DNA from: Reyranella aquatilis
Lineage (GTDB): Bacteria; Pseudomonadota; Alphaproteobacteria; Reyranellales; Reyranellaceae
NCBI RefSeq assembly: GCF_020880995.1
Contig: NZ_JAJISD010000012.1
Span: 144,782 to 208,781, forward strand
Direction of reading: 5' to 3'
Length of the DNA stretch: 64,000 nt
Shown piece after piece: positions 8,307 to 17,279 of the stretch. The translations under genes were made by a program, and so were the position numbers. The notes under the pieces were generated by a model. That model had not been told where the DNA came from, did no database searches, and saw nothing but the letters and a program-made list of their open reading frames with translations. The first letter of the stretch is position 1, and every line of letters begins with the position of its first letter.

Positions 8307-9200
8307 TCAGTTGGCACGGCCCTGCGCCATGTCGATCAATGCCTTGAACGCGGCCGAGTGGTTGCGCCTGCCGGGATAGTAGAGACAGAGGGGTGCCAGC
8401 AGTGGTGTCCAGTCCTCAAGGATCCGGACGAGACGCCCCGCCTCGATGTCTTCGCGCACGTCGGACTCCATGAAGTAGCCGATGCCGACATGGTCGAGCA
8501 CCGCGATGCGCGAGAGGCTGGCCTCGTCCAGCGTGATGGGTCCTTGAACGTCGATCTGGATGGATTGCCCATCCTTTTCGAACTGCCAGCGATGCAGCGC
8601 GCCATTCGGCAGTCGGATGCGGAGGCATGCGTGGCGCAGCAGGTCGGGAGGCACGCGGGGCTTGCCATTGTCTTTGAAATAGTCGGGCGATGCGACCACG
8701 GCAAAGCGACGGGGAGGACCGACGGGAATGGCAATCATGTCGCTCGGCACCAGGTCGGCGCTCCTCAGGCCGAGATCGAACCCTTCGGCGACGATGTCCA
8801 CGATCCGGCCCTCGGTGACGAGATCGATGTGAACCTGGGGATAGCGCTGCAGGAATTTCAGGAGGAGTGGACCGAGCACCTCTCGTGCCCCGGTCGCGAA
8901 GGCATTGATCCGGAGGGTCCCCGAGGGGGTTTCCTGCTGCGAGCGGGCGGCGCTCATCGCATCGTGCAGGGTGCGTACGGCAGGACCGACCTGATCGACG
9001 AAGTTTCGTCCGGCATCCGTCAGGGAAACACTGCGCGTGGTGCGATTGAACAGCCGGACCCCGAGTCGGCGTTCGAGCTTGCCGATGAGGTTGCTGAGGG
9101 CGGTGGTCGACAGGCCAAGTTCCTGCGCCGCCGCCCGGAACGATCCGCGCCGGGCAATGCCGAGAACGGCATCAAATTCGATCAGACCGTGATTCGCCAT
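8307..9200 (-). CDS. LysR family transcriptional regulator
   Basis: A 297-residue LysR-type regulator. The winged helix-turn-helix is at about residues 8-65 (GSFRAAAQELGLSTTALSNLIGKLERRLGVRLFNRTTRSVSLT), followed by the periplasmic-binding-like effector domain (about 90-290). It is transcribed divergently from the NTF2-like/SDR pair at 9297, with 96 bases between the start codons, so those two genes are its probable targets. No single T-N11-A operator could be picked with confidence in the gap. The effector is unknown. Confidence 0.92.
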   Translation of the reverse strand: MANHGLIEFDAVLGIARRGSFRAAAQELGLSTTALSNLIGKLERRLGVRLFNRTTRSVSLTDAGRNFVDQVGPAVRTLHDAMSAARSQQETPSGTLRINAFATGAREVLGPLLLKFLQRYPQVHIDLVTEGRIVDIVAEGFDLGLRSADLVPSDMIAIPVGPPRRFAVVASPDYFKDNGKPRVPPDLLRHACLRIRLPNGALHRWQFEKDGQSIQIDVQGPITLDEASLSRIAVLDHVGIGYFMESDVREDIEAGRLVRILEDWTPLLAPLCLYYPGRRNHSAAFKALIDMAQGRAN

Positions 9201-9296
9201 TGTCCCGATTTTCGCAACACTACATGGCAGTTTGACCCGATTATCGTGATCTATCGCCGCCTCTAAATCAATCTCGTCACGTCATGGAGCCGAGCG

Positions 9297-9626
9297 ATGC
9301 CGATCGAACTACCCAAACCCATAGCCGACTATGTCGAGGCCAACGCGCGGCTCGATGTGGATGGGATGCTGAAGCCTTTCGCCGCCGATGCGGTCATCCT
9401 GGACATCGGAAGGCGCAACAAGGGCCACGCCGAGCTTCGGACCCTGTTCGAAGACGAGGTGATTGCGGTCAAGGCCATCTTCACGCCGGATGCCGCACAC
9501 CACGAGAACGGCCAGGTCGTGGTCGAAGGCCCTGCCCATGGCGACTTCAAGGGCAGCCCGATCCGCTTCACCTACCGCTTCACGCTCGAACACGACGCGA
9601 TCAAGGCCCTGGAGATCGCGATATGA
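9297..9626 (+). CDS. NTF2-like/SnoaL-like family protein
   Basis: A 109-residue protein with the cone-shaped NTF2-like fold pattern: an N-terminal helix (VEANARLDVDGMLKPFAADAVILD), a hinge, and beta strands ending in FTYRFTLEHDAIKALEI. Such proteins act as small isomerases, hydrolases or ligand binders; no catalytic dyad can be assigned. TGGAG six bases upstream supports the ATG. The stop overlaps the start of the following SDR gene, so the two are coupled. Confidence 0.8.
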   Translation: MPIELPKPIADYVEANARLDVDGMLKPFAADAVILDIGRRNKGHAELRTLFEDEVIAVKAIFTPDAAHHENGQVVVEGPAHGDFKGSPIRFTYRFTLEHDAIKALEIAI

Positions 9627-10411
9627 CCATCAAGGCCGATCCGACAGAGTTCGAGGGAAAGCGCGTGCTCGTCAGCGGCGGCACCAAGGGGCTGGGCTGC
9701 GCCACCGTCGCCCGCTTCCTGGCCGGTGGCGCCCGGGTGATCACCGCCGCCCGGGGACACGCCGAGCCCATCGACGGCGTCGAGTTCGTGCAAGCGGACC
9801 TGACGACGCCGGAAGGAGGGGAACTCCTGGCCAATGCCGCGCTGGAGCATCTGGGTGGCGTCGACATCCTGGCCCATGTGATCGGCGGGTCGTCCTCGCC
9901 GGGCGGCGGCTTTGTTGCCCTGACCGACGATCACTGGCTCGCCGAGCTCAACCTGAACCTACTCGCGACGGTCCGCCTCGATCGGCTTCTCATCCCGCAA
10001 ATGATCGAGCGGGGCACCGGTACGGTGGTGCACGTCACCTCGATCCAGTCGGTCCTGCCTCTTCCCGAGGCGACGACCGCCTACGCCAGCGCCAAGGCCG
10101 CCCTCAGAACCTACAGCAAGTCGCTCTCCAACGAGCTCGGGCCGAAGGGTGTGCGGGTCAACACCGTTTCCCCCGGCTGGATCATGACCGAGTCGTCCGT
10201 CGACCTGTTGAGGCGCCTGCAGGCGGCCAATGGCGGCACGATCGAGGAGGCGCGGCAAGTCGTCCTCGACAGTCTGGGCGGCATCCCGATCGGGCGCGCG
10301 GCCGAGCCCTATGAGGTCGCCGACCTCATCGCCTACCTGGCCTCCGATCGAGCCGCCGCGATCCACGGCGCCGAGTTCGTCATCGATGGCGGCACCGTTC
10401 GGACCGTCTGA
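9623..10411 (+). CDS. SDR family oxidoreductase
   Basis: A 262-residue classical short-chain dehydrogenase. It has an N-terminal cofactor motif VSGGTKGLG (about residues 15-23), the TS...YASAK active-site signature, and the PGW(I)MTESS segment after the catalytic lysine. The ATG at 9623 overlaps the upstream TGA (ATGA), with GGAG in the coding end of the NTF2-like gene acting as ribosome-binding site. The substrate is unknown. Coupling with an NTF2-like protein and divergence from a LysR gene suggest an inducible catabolic or detoxification pair. Confidence 0.92.
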   Translation: MTIKADPTEFEGKRVLVSGGTKGLGCATVARFLAGGARVITAARGHAEPIDGVEFVQADLTTPEGGELLANAALEHLGGVDILAHVIGGSSSPGGGFVALTDDHWLAELNLNLLATVRLDRLLIPQMIERGTGTVVHVTSIQSVLPLPEATTAYASAKAALRTYSKSLSNELGPKGVRVNTVSPGWIMTESSVDLLRRLQAANGGTIEEARQVVLDSLGGIPIGRAAEPYEVADLIAYLASDRAAAIHGAEFVIDGGTVRTV

Positions 10412-10495
10412 AGACTGGCTCTGACAAGAAGTATTGTTTCATCCCGCTGTCTCTGCCGGCTGGTCTATGCTCCCGGCTCCGCGGGAGGAAACACC

Positions 10496-11680
10496 ATGAA
10501 AATCGCGAAAATCGAGGATCTGCATTGCGACGCCGGTTGGCGCGACTTCTCCTTCCTAAAGATCACGACCGACGACGGACTGGTCGGCTGGTCGGAATAC
10601 AACGAAGGCTATGGCAGCGCGGGCCTCACCGCCGTGATCCGGCGCATGGCGCAGGGACTGATCGGCCAGGATCCGCGCCCCGTCGAGCGCATCATGTCGA
10701 CGATCTACGCCATCACCCGCCAGGCGCCGGGCGGCATGAACCAGCAGGCGATGGCCGCCATCGAGAATGCGCTGATCGACATCAAGGCGAAGGCCTTGGG
10801 CATCCCCGTCTGCGAACTGTTCGGCGGGCCGGTGCGCGACCGCCTGCCGCTCTACTGGTCGCATTGCGGCAGCTACCGGTTCCGCAATGCCGAGGTGATG
10901 GGCGTCGAGCCGGTGCGCTCGCTCGACGACCTTGTGAAGCTGGGCCGCCACGTGAAGGAGCGCGGCTTCAAGGCGCTCAAGACCAACATCTTCCGCTTCG
11001 ATCTCGATCCGCCGAACATGTACCAGCCCGGCTTCGGCCGCAGCCCGGGCGGGCCGGAACTGAACGCCGACGGCGCGGTGCTGGCTGCGATCTCCGACGG
11101 GCTGGCCGCCTTCCGCCAGGGCGCCGGTCCTGACATGGGCATCCTTCTCGACACCAACTTCAACTTCAAGACCGAGGGATACATCAAGGTCGCGCGGGCC
11201 TGCGAGCCCTACAACCTCTTCTGGCTGGAGATCGACTCCTACGATCCCGAGGGGCTTCGCCTGATCCGCGACCGCGCCTCGATGCCCATCGCCTCCTGCG
11301 AATCGCTGTTCGGCCGCCGCCAGTTCCGGCCCTACTTCGAGAACCGCTCGATCGATGTGTCGATCATCGACGTGCCGTGGAACGGGCTCGCCGAGTCGCT
11401 GAAGATCGCCTCCATGGCCGAGGCCTACGAGATCAACTGCGCGCCGCACAACTTCTACGGCCATATGTCGACCCTGATGAGCGCCCATCTCTGCGCCGCC
11501 ATGCCGAACTTCCGCATCATGGAAATCGATATCGACGACGTGCCATGGAAGGACGATCTGGTGACTCACCCGCCGGTGATCCAGAATGGCGAGCTGATCG
11601 TGCCCACCCGGCCCGGCTGGGGTGCCGACATCAACGAGGAAGCGGTCAGGGCGCATCCGCCGAAGAACCCGCATCCCTGA
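10496..11680 (+). CDS. Mandelate racemase/muconate-lactonizing (enolase superfamily) enzyme
   Basis: A 394-residue enolase-superfamily enzyme. Predicted Mg2+ ligands are D219 (LLDTN), E245 (WLEIDS) and E269 (SCESLF). H318 in CAPHNFYG is the probable general base and K162 in LKTN lies in the strand-2 position. The subgroup resembles sugar-acid dehydratases (galactonate/glucarate type), which remove water from an acid sugar; the exact acid cannot be named. A strong GGGAGGAAA sequence precedes the ATG. A NIPSNAP gene follows after 17 bases, so they form an operon. Confidence 0.88.
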   Translation: MKIAKIEDLHCDAGWRDFSFLKITTDDGLVGWSEYNEGYGSAGLTAVIRRMAQGLIGQDPRPVERIMSTIYAITRQAPGGMNQQAMAAIENALIDIKAKALGIPVCELFGGPVRDRLPLYWSHCGSYRFRNAEVMGVEPVRSLDDLVKLGRHVKERGFKALKTNIFRFDLDPPNMYQPGFGRSPGGPELNADGAVLAAISDGLAAFRQGAGPDMGILLDTNFNFKTEGYIKVARACEPYNLFWLEIDSYDPEGLRLIRDRASMPIASCESLFGRRQFRPYFENRSIDVSIIDVPWNGLAESLKIASMAEAYEINCAPHNFYGHMSTLMSAHLCAAMPNFRIMEIDIDDVPWKDDLVTHPPVIQNGELIVPTRPGWGADINEEAVRAHPPKNPHP

Positions 11681-11697
11681 GAGGAAGAGACAATCCC

Positions 11698-12336
11698 ATG
11701 GTCTACGAGTTTCGCACCTACACGCTGGCGCCGGGCAAGATGCCGGAATACCTCAAGGCCGCCGAGACGATCGGCCGCCCGGCGCGCGGCAACAACTACG
11801 GCGTCAACCACGGCTACTGGACGTCGGAGTTCGGCGCGCTGAACCAGATCTGGCATCTGTGGAAGTACGACAGCTACGAGGAGCGCACGCGCCTGCGCGC
11901 CGAGCTGCAGAAGAACAAGGACTGGACCGAGAAGTACATTCCGATCGTGAAGACCTGCGTGGTGCGCCAGGACCTGCGGCTGATGAATGCCGTGGTCGAC
12001 ATCAGACCCGACGACGGCACGACCGGAAACGTCTACGAGCTGCGCATCTACCGCTGCGGCCTGGGCGGCGCGGTGCAATACGGCAAGGACTTCAAGGAAG
12101 TCCAGGCGGCGCGCGAGAAGTACTCACCGATCTGGGGCGCCTGGACCGGCGAGTTCCCGCAGCCCAACGAGTGGATCCATCTCTGGCGCTACAAGAACCT
12201 GCAGGAGCGCTTCGAGGCCCGTGCCGCGGCCATGAAGGATCCGGCGTGGCAGGCCTATCTCGCCAAGGGTCCGGCCAAGCTGCAGGAGATGCACTCCACT
12301 CTGCTGCTGCCGACCAACTACTCGCCGCTCAAGTAG
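11698..12336 (+). CDS. NIPSNAP family protein
   Basis: A 212-residue protein with two tandem dimeric alpha/beta-barrel repeats typical of NIPSNAP proteins: YEFRTYTLAPGKMPEYLK near the N-terminus and YELRIYRCGLGG... at about residue 113, each followed by a Trp-rich HLW(K/R)Y strand. NIPSNAP proteins in bacteria often sit in catabolic operons, but their role is unclear. GAGAGGAAG before the ATG supports the start. A stable hairpin follows the gene. Confidence 0.9.
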   Translation: MVYEFRTYTLAPGKMPEYLKAAETIGRPARGNNYGVNHGYWTSEFGALNQIWHLWKYDSYEERTRLRAELQKNKDWTEKYIPIVKTCVVRQDLRLMNAVVDIRPDDGTTGNVYELRIYRCGLGGAVQYGKDFKEVQAAREKYSPIWGAWTGEFPQPNEWIHLWRYKNLQERFEARAAAMKDPAWQAYLAKGPAKLQEMHSTLLLPTNYSPLK

Positions 12337-12355
12337 AGACGACGGAACGGACACG

Positions 12356-12389
12356 ACCTCACCCCGGGGAGCGATTCCCGGGGTGAGGT
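12356..12389. terminator. 13-bp stem palindrome, possible intrinsic/processing hairpin
   Basis: A perfect 13-bp inverted repeat (left arm ACCTCACCCCGGG, 8-base loop, exact complement on the right) lies between the NIPSNAP stop and the molybdenum hydroxylase start. There is no T-run, so it may attenuate read-through or be a small intergenic repeat. Confidence 0.55.
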
Positions 12390-12415
12390 GGCTTGGAAAT
12401 TGCGAGGATCCGCGT

Positions 12416-14746
12416 ATGGACACGTTCGATGACAGTCTTGCCTTCGTGAAGTTCGGCGTGGGCCAGCCGGTGCTGCGCAAGGAGGATCCGACTCTCCTGC
12501 GCGGCGAGGGCCGCTACACCGACGACATCAACCTTCCAGGCCAGGCGCATGCGGTGATGGTGCGCAGCCGCAACGCGCACGGGCTGCTGAAGGGCATCGA
12601 CCTGTCCGAAGCCAAGTCCATGCCGGGCGTGCTCGCGATCCTGACGGCCGCCGATCTTGACGAGGCGGGGTTCGGCCCGTTGATGTGCCCGCTCAACATC
12701 CCCCAGCGGGACGGCACGCCGATGAAGACGCCGCCGCGCTGGTCGCTGGCGAAGGACAAGGTGCGTTTCGTCGGCGAGGTCGTGGCGATGGTCGTCGCGG
12801 AGACGGCGCTGCAGGCGAAGGACGCCGCTGAAGCCGTGATGCTCGATATCGAGGAACTGCCGGCCGTGACCGACCCGGAGGCGGCGCTCGCCGAGGGCGC
12901 GCCGCAGCTTCATGCCGAAGCGCCGGGCAACCTCGCGCTCGATTTCTATTTCGGCAATGCCGAGTCCGTCGCCAGGGCCTTCGCCGAGGCCGCGCATGTC
13001 ACCAGGCTCGACATCGATTCGCAGCGCATCGTGGTCAGCGCCATGGAACCGCGCTCGGCCATCGGTTCCTACGACGCCGCGAAGGATCGCTGGATCCTCA
13101 ACGTCGGCTGCCAGGGCGTGTTCGGACTGCGCGGCGGCCTCGCCAAGGACGTGCTGAAGGTCACGCCCGACAGGTTGCAGGTGCTGACAGGCAATGTCGG
13201 CGGTTCGTTCGGCATGAAGGCGCCGCCCTATCCGGAATACGGCCCTTTGCTGCTGGCGGCGAAGAAGCTCGGCCGTCCCGTGAAGTGGACGGACGAGCGC
13301 TCCGAGAGCTTCCTGTCGGATCATCACGGCCGCGACCACAAGCGCGTCGCCGAACTGGCGCTCGACAAGGACGGCAAGTTCCTCGCGGTCCGTCTTACGG
13401 GCTACGGCAATGCCGGCGCCTACATCTATCCGCCGATGCCGGCGACGACCAATGCGGTGAAGAACCTGATCGACGTCTACCGCACGCCGGCGATGGAGGT
13501 GAATTCGAAGATCGCCTTCACCAACTGCACGCCGGTCGCCGCCTATCGCGGCGCCGGCCGTCCCGAAGGCAACTATTTCATGGAGCGCCTGATCGATACG
13601 GCGGCGCGCGAGATGGGCATCGACGGCATCGAGCTGCGGCGGCGCAATCACATCGCGCCGGAGCAGATGCCGTACAAGTCGCCGGCCAACAACGTCTACG
13701 ATTCCGGCGAATTCCGCGCCATCCTCGACGAGACCCTGCAGATCTCCGACTGGGACGGCTTCGAGGCCCGCAAGCGGGAGAGCGCCAAGCGCGGCAAGCT
13801 GCGTGGTCGCGGCGTCGGCAGCTATCTCGAAGTGACGGCGCCCGCCGGCAAGGAACATGGCGGCATCCGCTTCGAGCCCGACGGCTCCGTCACCATGCTG
13901 AGCGGCACGCTGGACTACGGCCAGGGTCATGCGTCGCCGTTCGCGCAGGTGCTGACAGGCCTGCTGGGCATCCCGTTCGAGCGCTTCAAGCTGCTGCAGG
14001 GCGACAGCGACCAGCTCAAGGCGGGCGGCGGCACCGGCGGTTCGCGTTCCGGCCTCGTCGGTGCAGAGGCTTTCCTCGAAGCCAGCCGCAAGGTGATCGA
14101 CCAGGGCAAGCAGATCGCCGCGCACGTGCTCGAGGCGTCGGTCGTCGACATGGAGTTCGACAAGGGGCGCTTCAGGATCGCCGGCACCGACCGCGGCATC
14201 GGTATCCTCGAACTGGCGAAGAAGCTGCACGACGGTCTCGCGCTGCCCGCAGACGTGCCGCAGACGCTCGACGTCGCGCATGTCTCCGACACGCCGCCCT
14301 CGTCGTTCCCCAACGGCTGCCATGTCTGCGAGGTCGAGATCGATCCCGATACCGGCACGATCGAGCTGGTGCGCTACTTCATGGTCAACGACTTCGGCAC
14401 CCTCATCAATCCGCTGCTGGTCGAGGGCCAGGCGCATGGCGGCGTCGTGCAGGGGCTGGGCCAGGCGATCATGGAGCGCACGGTCTATGACGAGCAGGGC
14501 CAGTTGCTGACGGGCAGTTACACCGACTACGCCCTGCCGCGCGCGCAGGACGCGCCGAGCTTCACCATCCAGAGCCATCCCGTACCGGCGAAGACCAACA
14601 CGCTGGGCGTGAAGGGCTGCGGCGAGGCGGGCTGCGCCGGTGCGCTGCCGTCGATCATGAACGCGATCGTCGATGCGCTGGGCGGCAAGCACATCGACAT
14701 GCCGGCCACACCGGAAAAGGTCTGGCGGGCGCTGAACGCAGGTTAG
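12416..14746 (+). CDS. Xanthine dehydrogenase family, molybdopterin-binding large subunit
   Basis: A 776-residue large subunit of the molybdenum hydroxylase family (CoxL/XdhB type). Landmarks are the N-terminal aldehyde-oxidase a/b hammerhead domain (YTDDINLPGQAHAVMVRS), GNVGGSFGMK, AAYRGAGRPEGNYFMERLID, GQGHASPFAQ and the C-terminal VKGCGEAGC segment carrying the conserved active-site Glu region. The AYRGAGRPEG form argues against a true CO dehydrogenase, which has a Cys-bearing loop. Enzymes of this family need an FeS (small) and usually an FAD (medium) subunit; neither gene is nearby. GAGG eight bases upstream supports the ATG. The substrate is unknown, probably an aldehyde or N-heterocycle. 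The end overlaps the convergent GST gene by four bases. Confidence 0.9.
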   Translation: MDTFDDSLAFVKFGVGQPVLRKEDPTLLRGEGRYTDDINLPGQAHAVMVRSRNAHGLLKGIDLSEAKSMPGVLAILTAADLDEAGFGPLMCPLNIPQRDGTPMKTPPRWSLAKDKVRFVGEVVAMVVAETALQAKDAAEAVMLDIEELPAVTDPEAALAEGAPQLHAEAPGNLALDFYFGNAESVARAFAEAAHVTRLDIDSQRIVVSAMEPRSAIGSYDAAKDRWILNVGCQGVFGLRGGLAKDVLKVTPDRLQVLTGNVGGSFGMKAPPYPEYGPLLLAAKKLGRPVKWTDERSESFLSDHHGRDHKRVAELALDKDGKFLAVRLTGYGNAGAYIYPPMPATTNAVKNLIDVYRTPAMEVNSKIAFTNCTPVAAYRGAGRPEGNYFMERLIDTAAREMGIDGIELRRRNHIAPEQMPYKSPANNVYDSGEFRAILDETLQISDWDGFEARKRESAKRGKLRGRGVGSYLEVTAPAGKEHGGIRFEPDGSVTMLSGTLDYGQGHASPFAQVLTGLLGIPFERFKLLQGDSDQLKAGGGTGGSRSGLVGAEAFLEASRKVIDQGKQIAAHVLEASVVDMEFDKGRFRIAGTDRGIGILELAKKLHDGLALPADVPQTLDVAHVSDTPPSSFPNGCHVCEVEIDPDTGTIELVRYFMVNDFGTLINPLLVEGQAHGGVVQGLGQAIMERTVYDEQGQLLTGSYTDYALPRAQDAPSFTIQSHPVPAKTNTLGVKGCGEAGCAGALPSIMNAIVDALGGKHIDMPATPEKVWRALNAG

Positions 14747-15309
14747 CCCTTCGCCTCGACCTCGATCGTCTTCTTGACCGCCGGCCGCTCCAGCATGCGG
14801 GCGCGGTGCGCTTCGAGCGCCGGGAAATCGCCAGGCTGGCGTTCGAGCTGGTCGCGGAAACGCCAGTAGACGCGGAACAGATGGATGTCGGCAATCGAGT
14901 AGCGATCGCCCAGGATCCATGTGCGGCCGGCCAGACGCTTGTCCGCGACCGCGTAGAGTTCGCGCGCCTCCGCGACGCCCTGCCGGATCGCCGGGTGGAT
15001 CGTCGACGCGACATAGGACATCCAGGAAATCACCTGCGCCTCGGCTTCGATGTCGCCGGCCGGCAGGAGGTTCGCCGCCGGATAGGTGCGGGCGAGATAA
15101 TAGAGGATACCCGCCACCTCGGTGAGCGGCCGGCCGTCGATCATCAGCACGGGGACTTTGCCGACAGGATTCACGGACAGGAAGTCCGCGTTGCGGGTTT
15201 CCTTGCGTGGCACCGAGACGGCGTGTTTCTCGAACGGGGCGCCGACCTCGTGGAGGGCGATATGGGCTGCCATCGAGCTGGAGCCGGGCGAGTAGTAGAG
15301 CTTGAGCAT
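14743..15309 (-). CDS. Glutathione S-transferase family protein
   Basis: A 188-residue GST: an N-terminal thioredoxin-like domain (LKLYYSPGSSSMAAHIAL, cis-Pro in GKVPVL, GSH-binding region LTEVAGILYYLA) and a C-terminal helical domain with the N-capping RYSIADIHLFRV motif. The SSS motif near the N-terminus suggests a beta/Ser-class GST. It reads convergently into the hydroxylase gene. The ATG at 15309 begins directly at the conserved domain; a GTG five codons upstream is less likely. Confidence 0.88.
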   Translation of the reverse strand: MLKLYYSPGSSSMAAHIALHEVGAPFEKHAVSVPRKETRNADFLSVNPVGKVPVLMIDGRPLTEVAGILYYLARTYPAANLLPAGDIEAEAQVISWMSYVASTIHPAIRQGVAEARELYAVADKRLAGRTWILGDRYSIADIHLFRVYWRFRDQLERQPGDFPALEAHRARMLERPAVKKTIEVEAKG

Positions 15310-15362
15310 GCCCGACCGTACCACGCCTGTCGTTGCGGTCGAGCGTGGGTTATCCTGTCGTC

Positions 15363-16361
15363 ATGATCACGCTTCTGCTGTCGTCCCACGCGCAGCGTAT
15401 CTGGGGCGAGCGCATCGCGGCTACCGTGCCCCCGGGCACGCTGTCTTTCCTGACCGCCGAGGAGGCGCTGGCGGCCGACGGCCCGAGCGCCGCCGACATC
15501 GCCTTCATGACCCGCGAGGTCACGGGAAGATCCAGTCCCACCCATCCGACACCCGAGCTGCAGGGCTTCGACGCGGTGGTGCGCAAGTCGCCCAACCTCA
15601 AATGGCTGCAGATCCACCCGGCCGGCGCGGAGCGTCCGATCTATCGCGAGTTGCGGGCGCGCGGCGTCAAGGTGACGACCGCCTCGGGCGCCACCGCCGT
15701 CACCGTGGCCCACAGCACCCTGGGCGCCGTGATCGCGATCAACCGCCGCTTCCCGCTGCTCGCGGATGCGCAGCGCCGCCACGCCTGGGAGCCGCGTCTG
15801 GGCGAGCGCTCGCCACGCGACCTCGCGGGCCAGTGTGCCGTGATCGTCGGCATGGGGCCGATCGGACAGAACATCGCCCGGCTGCTCGCGATGCTGGGCA
15901 TGCGCTCGATCGGCGTGCGTCGCACCGCCCAGCCGGTCGAGCCGTGCGAAAGAGTCGTTGCCTACGAAGGCCTGCACGAAGTCCTGCCGCAGGCCGACTG
16001 GCTGATCCTCTGCTGTCCGGCCTCGCCGGTGACGCGCGGCATCGCCAATGCTGCGGCCTTCGCGGCGATGCCGGACGGCGCGCACTTCGTGAACGTCGCG
16101 CGCGGCGAAGTCGCGGTGGAGAAGGACGTCATCGCCGCCTTGCAGAGCGGCAAGCTCGGCGGCGCCTATCTCGACGTTTTCGAGCGCGAGCCGCTCGATC
16201 CGGCGTCGCCGCTGTGGGATCTTCCCAACGTGCTGGTCTCGCCGCACACCGCCAGCCATTCGCTGGGCCAGAACGAGGCGATCTTCGGCATCTTCCTGGA
16301 GAACCTTGCGCGTTTCCGCGCCGGTCAGCCGCTGCGCAACGACGTCGACAAGCTCGCCTGA
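15363..16361 (+). CDS. D-2-hydroxyacid dehydrogenase (NAD(P)-dependent)
   Basis: A 332-residue protein of the D-isomer-specific 2-hydroxyacid dehydrogenase family. It has a nucleotide-binding GMGPIGQNIA motif and the catalytic triad positions: Arg in NVARGE, Glu in FEREPL and His in SPHTAS. The divergent N-terminal substrate domain is like that of hydroxypyruvate/phosphoglycerate dehydrogenase-like proteins. The start is uncertain because ATG at 15363 has only a weak ribosome-binding site. The 3' end overlaps the convergent CobW-type gene by 37 bases. Confidence 0.85.
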   Translation: MITLLLSSHAQRIWGERIAATVPPGTLSFLTAEEALAADGPSAADIAFMTREVTGRSSPTHPTPELQGFDAVVRKSPNLKWLQIHPAGAERPIYRELRARGVKVTTASGATAVTVAHSTLGAVIAINRRFPLLADAQRRHAWEPRLGERSPRDLAGQCAVIVGMGPIGQNIARLLAMLGMRSIGVRRTAQPVEPCERVVAYEGLHEVLPQADWLILCCPASPVTRGIANAAAFAAMPDGAHFVNVARGEVAVEKDVIAALQSGKLGGAYLDVFEREPLDPASPLWDLPNVLVSPHTASHSLGQNEAIFGIFLENLARFRAGQPLRNDVDKLA

Positions 16362-17269
16362 ACCGCCTGCTCCACGGCGCGGCGGTCGAGCCGTGCCCGG
16401 AGGCCGATCACCACCAGCCGACCGGATCTCGCGCCGGCCGGCGCCGAGTCGATCTCGAAGCGCTGGCCGACGACATGCAGCGCGAGCCGGTTCAGGATGC
16501 CCTTTGCGCGCAGGACGCCCGTGCCGGGTGCGCTCAGCCGCTGGCCAAGTTCGGTGATGTCGACATTGGCAGGCACGTCCAGCTCCAGCGAGTCGTAGAG
16601 CGATGCCGCGTCGGGGGCTCCGGGTGTCGTGAGCGTTGCCGACAGGCGGGGCAGGGCGGCATCGCGCAAACCCAGCAGCAGGTCGGGCGCGATGTCGGCG
16701 CGCGTTGCCGGGAGAATGCGCGCGGCCGGGCTTTGCGTGGCAAGCCAGGCGAGAGTCTGCCGGAGCGAGGCTTCGTCCACGAGATCGCAGCGATTGGCGA
16801 CGACGAGATCGGCCGCGCCGAGCTGGCGCGTGATCGTGTCGCCGAGATAGGCGTCGTCCGCCATCGTCCGTACCGTCTCGGCATCGACCATCACGACGAT
16901 CCCGTCGACGCGATAGGCCGGCAGAAGCGTTACGGCGCTGGCGACCATGCCGGGCAGCGCGACACCGCTGGTTTCCAGCACGACGCGCTCGATGTCGGGC
17001 CGCTGCTCGGGCAGCGCCATCAGCGTGTCCATCAGGTCCGAACCGTAGCTGCAGCAGATGCAGCCGCCGGAAATCTCCAGCGTGTCGCCGTCCGACGACA
17101 CGATCAGGTCGCGGTCGACCGGCGTCGCGCCGAAATCGTTGACCAGGACGGCGAGCCGCTGTCCGTCGGCGGCGCGCAGCAGCCGATTGACCAGGGTGGT
17201 CTTGCCGGTGCCGAGATAGCCGCCGATCACCGTGACCGGCAGCCGCCCGCCCGGTCGCGTCTCGCTCAC
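16325..17269 (-). CDS. CobW/COG0523 family GTP-binding metallochaperone
   Basis: A 314-residue G3E GTPase. It has Walker A GGYLGTGKTT at 16-25, the metal-binding CxCC signature at C70-I71-C72-C73 (GGCICC), the ETSGVALPG switch region, NRCDL in the G4 position and a C-terminal CobW_C domain. COG0523 proteins deliver Zn, Co or other metals to client enzymes. The GTG at 17269 is preferred because AGGGGG is five bases upstream and it lies 10 bases after the amidohydrolase stop. The amidohydrolase just upstream could be the metal client (inference). Confidence 0.85.
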   Translation of the reverse strand: MSETRPGGRLPVTVIGGYLGTGKTTLVNRLLRAADGQRLAVLVNDFGATPVDRDLIVSSDGDTLEISGGCICCSYGSDLMDTLMALPEQRPDIERVVLETSGVALPGMVASAVTLLPAYRVDGIVVMVDAETVRTMADDAYLGDTITRQLGAADLVVANRCDLVDEASLRQTLAWLATQSPAARILPATRADIAPDLLLGLRDAALPRLSATLTTPGAPDAASLYDSLELDVPANVDITELGQRLSAPGTGVLRAKGILNRLALHVVGQRFEIDSAPAGARSGRLVVIGLRARLDRRAVEQAVQASLSTSLRSG

Positions 17270-17279
17270 GCCGTCCCCC

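Noticed and set aside
12359..14920. Long open frame opposite the molybdenum hydroxylase gene
   Set aside because: It is an antisense shadow: no ribosome-binding site, no family motif, and composition expected of GC-rich complementary strand.
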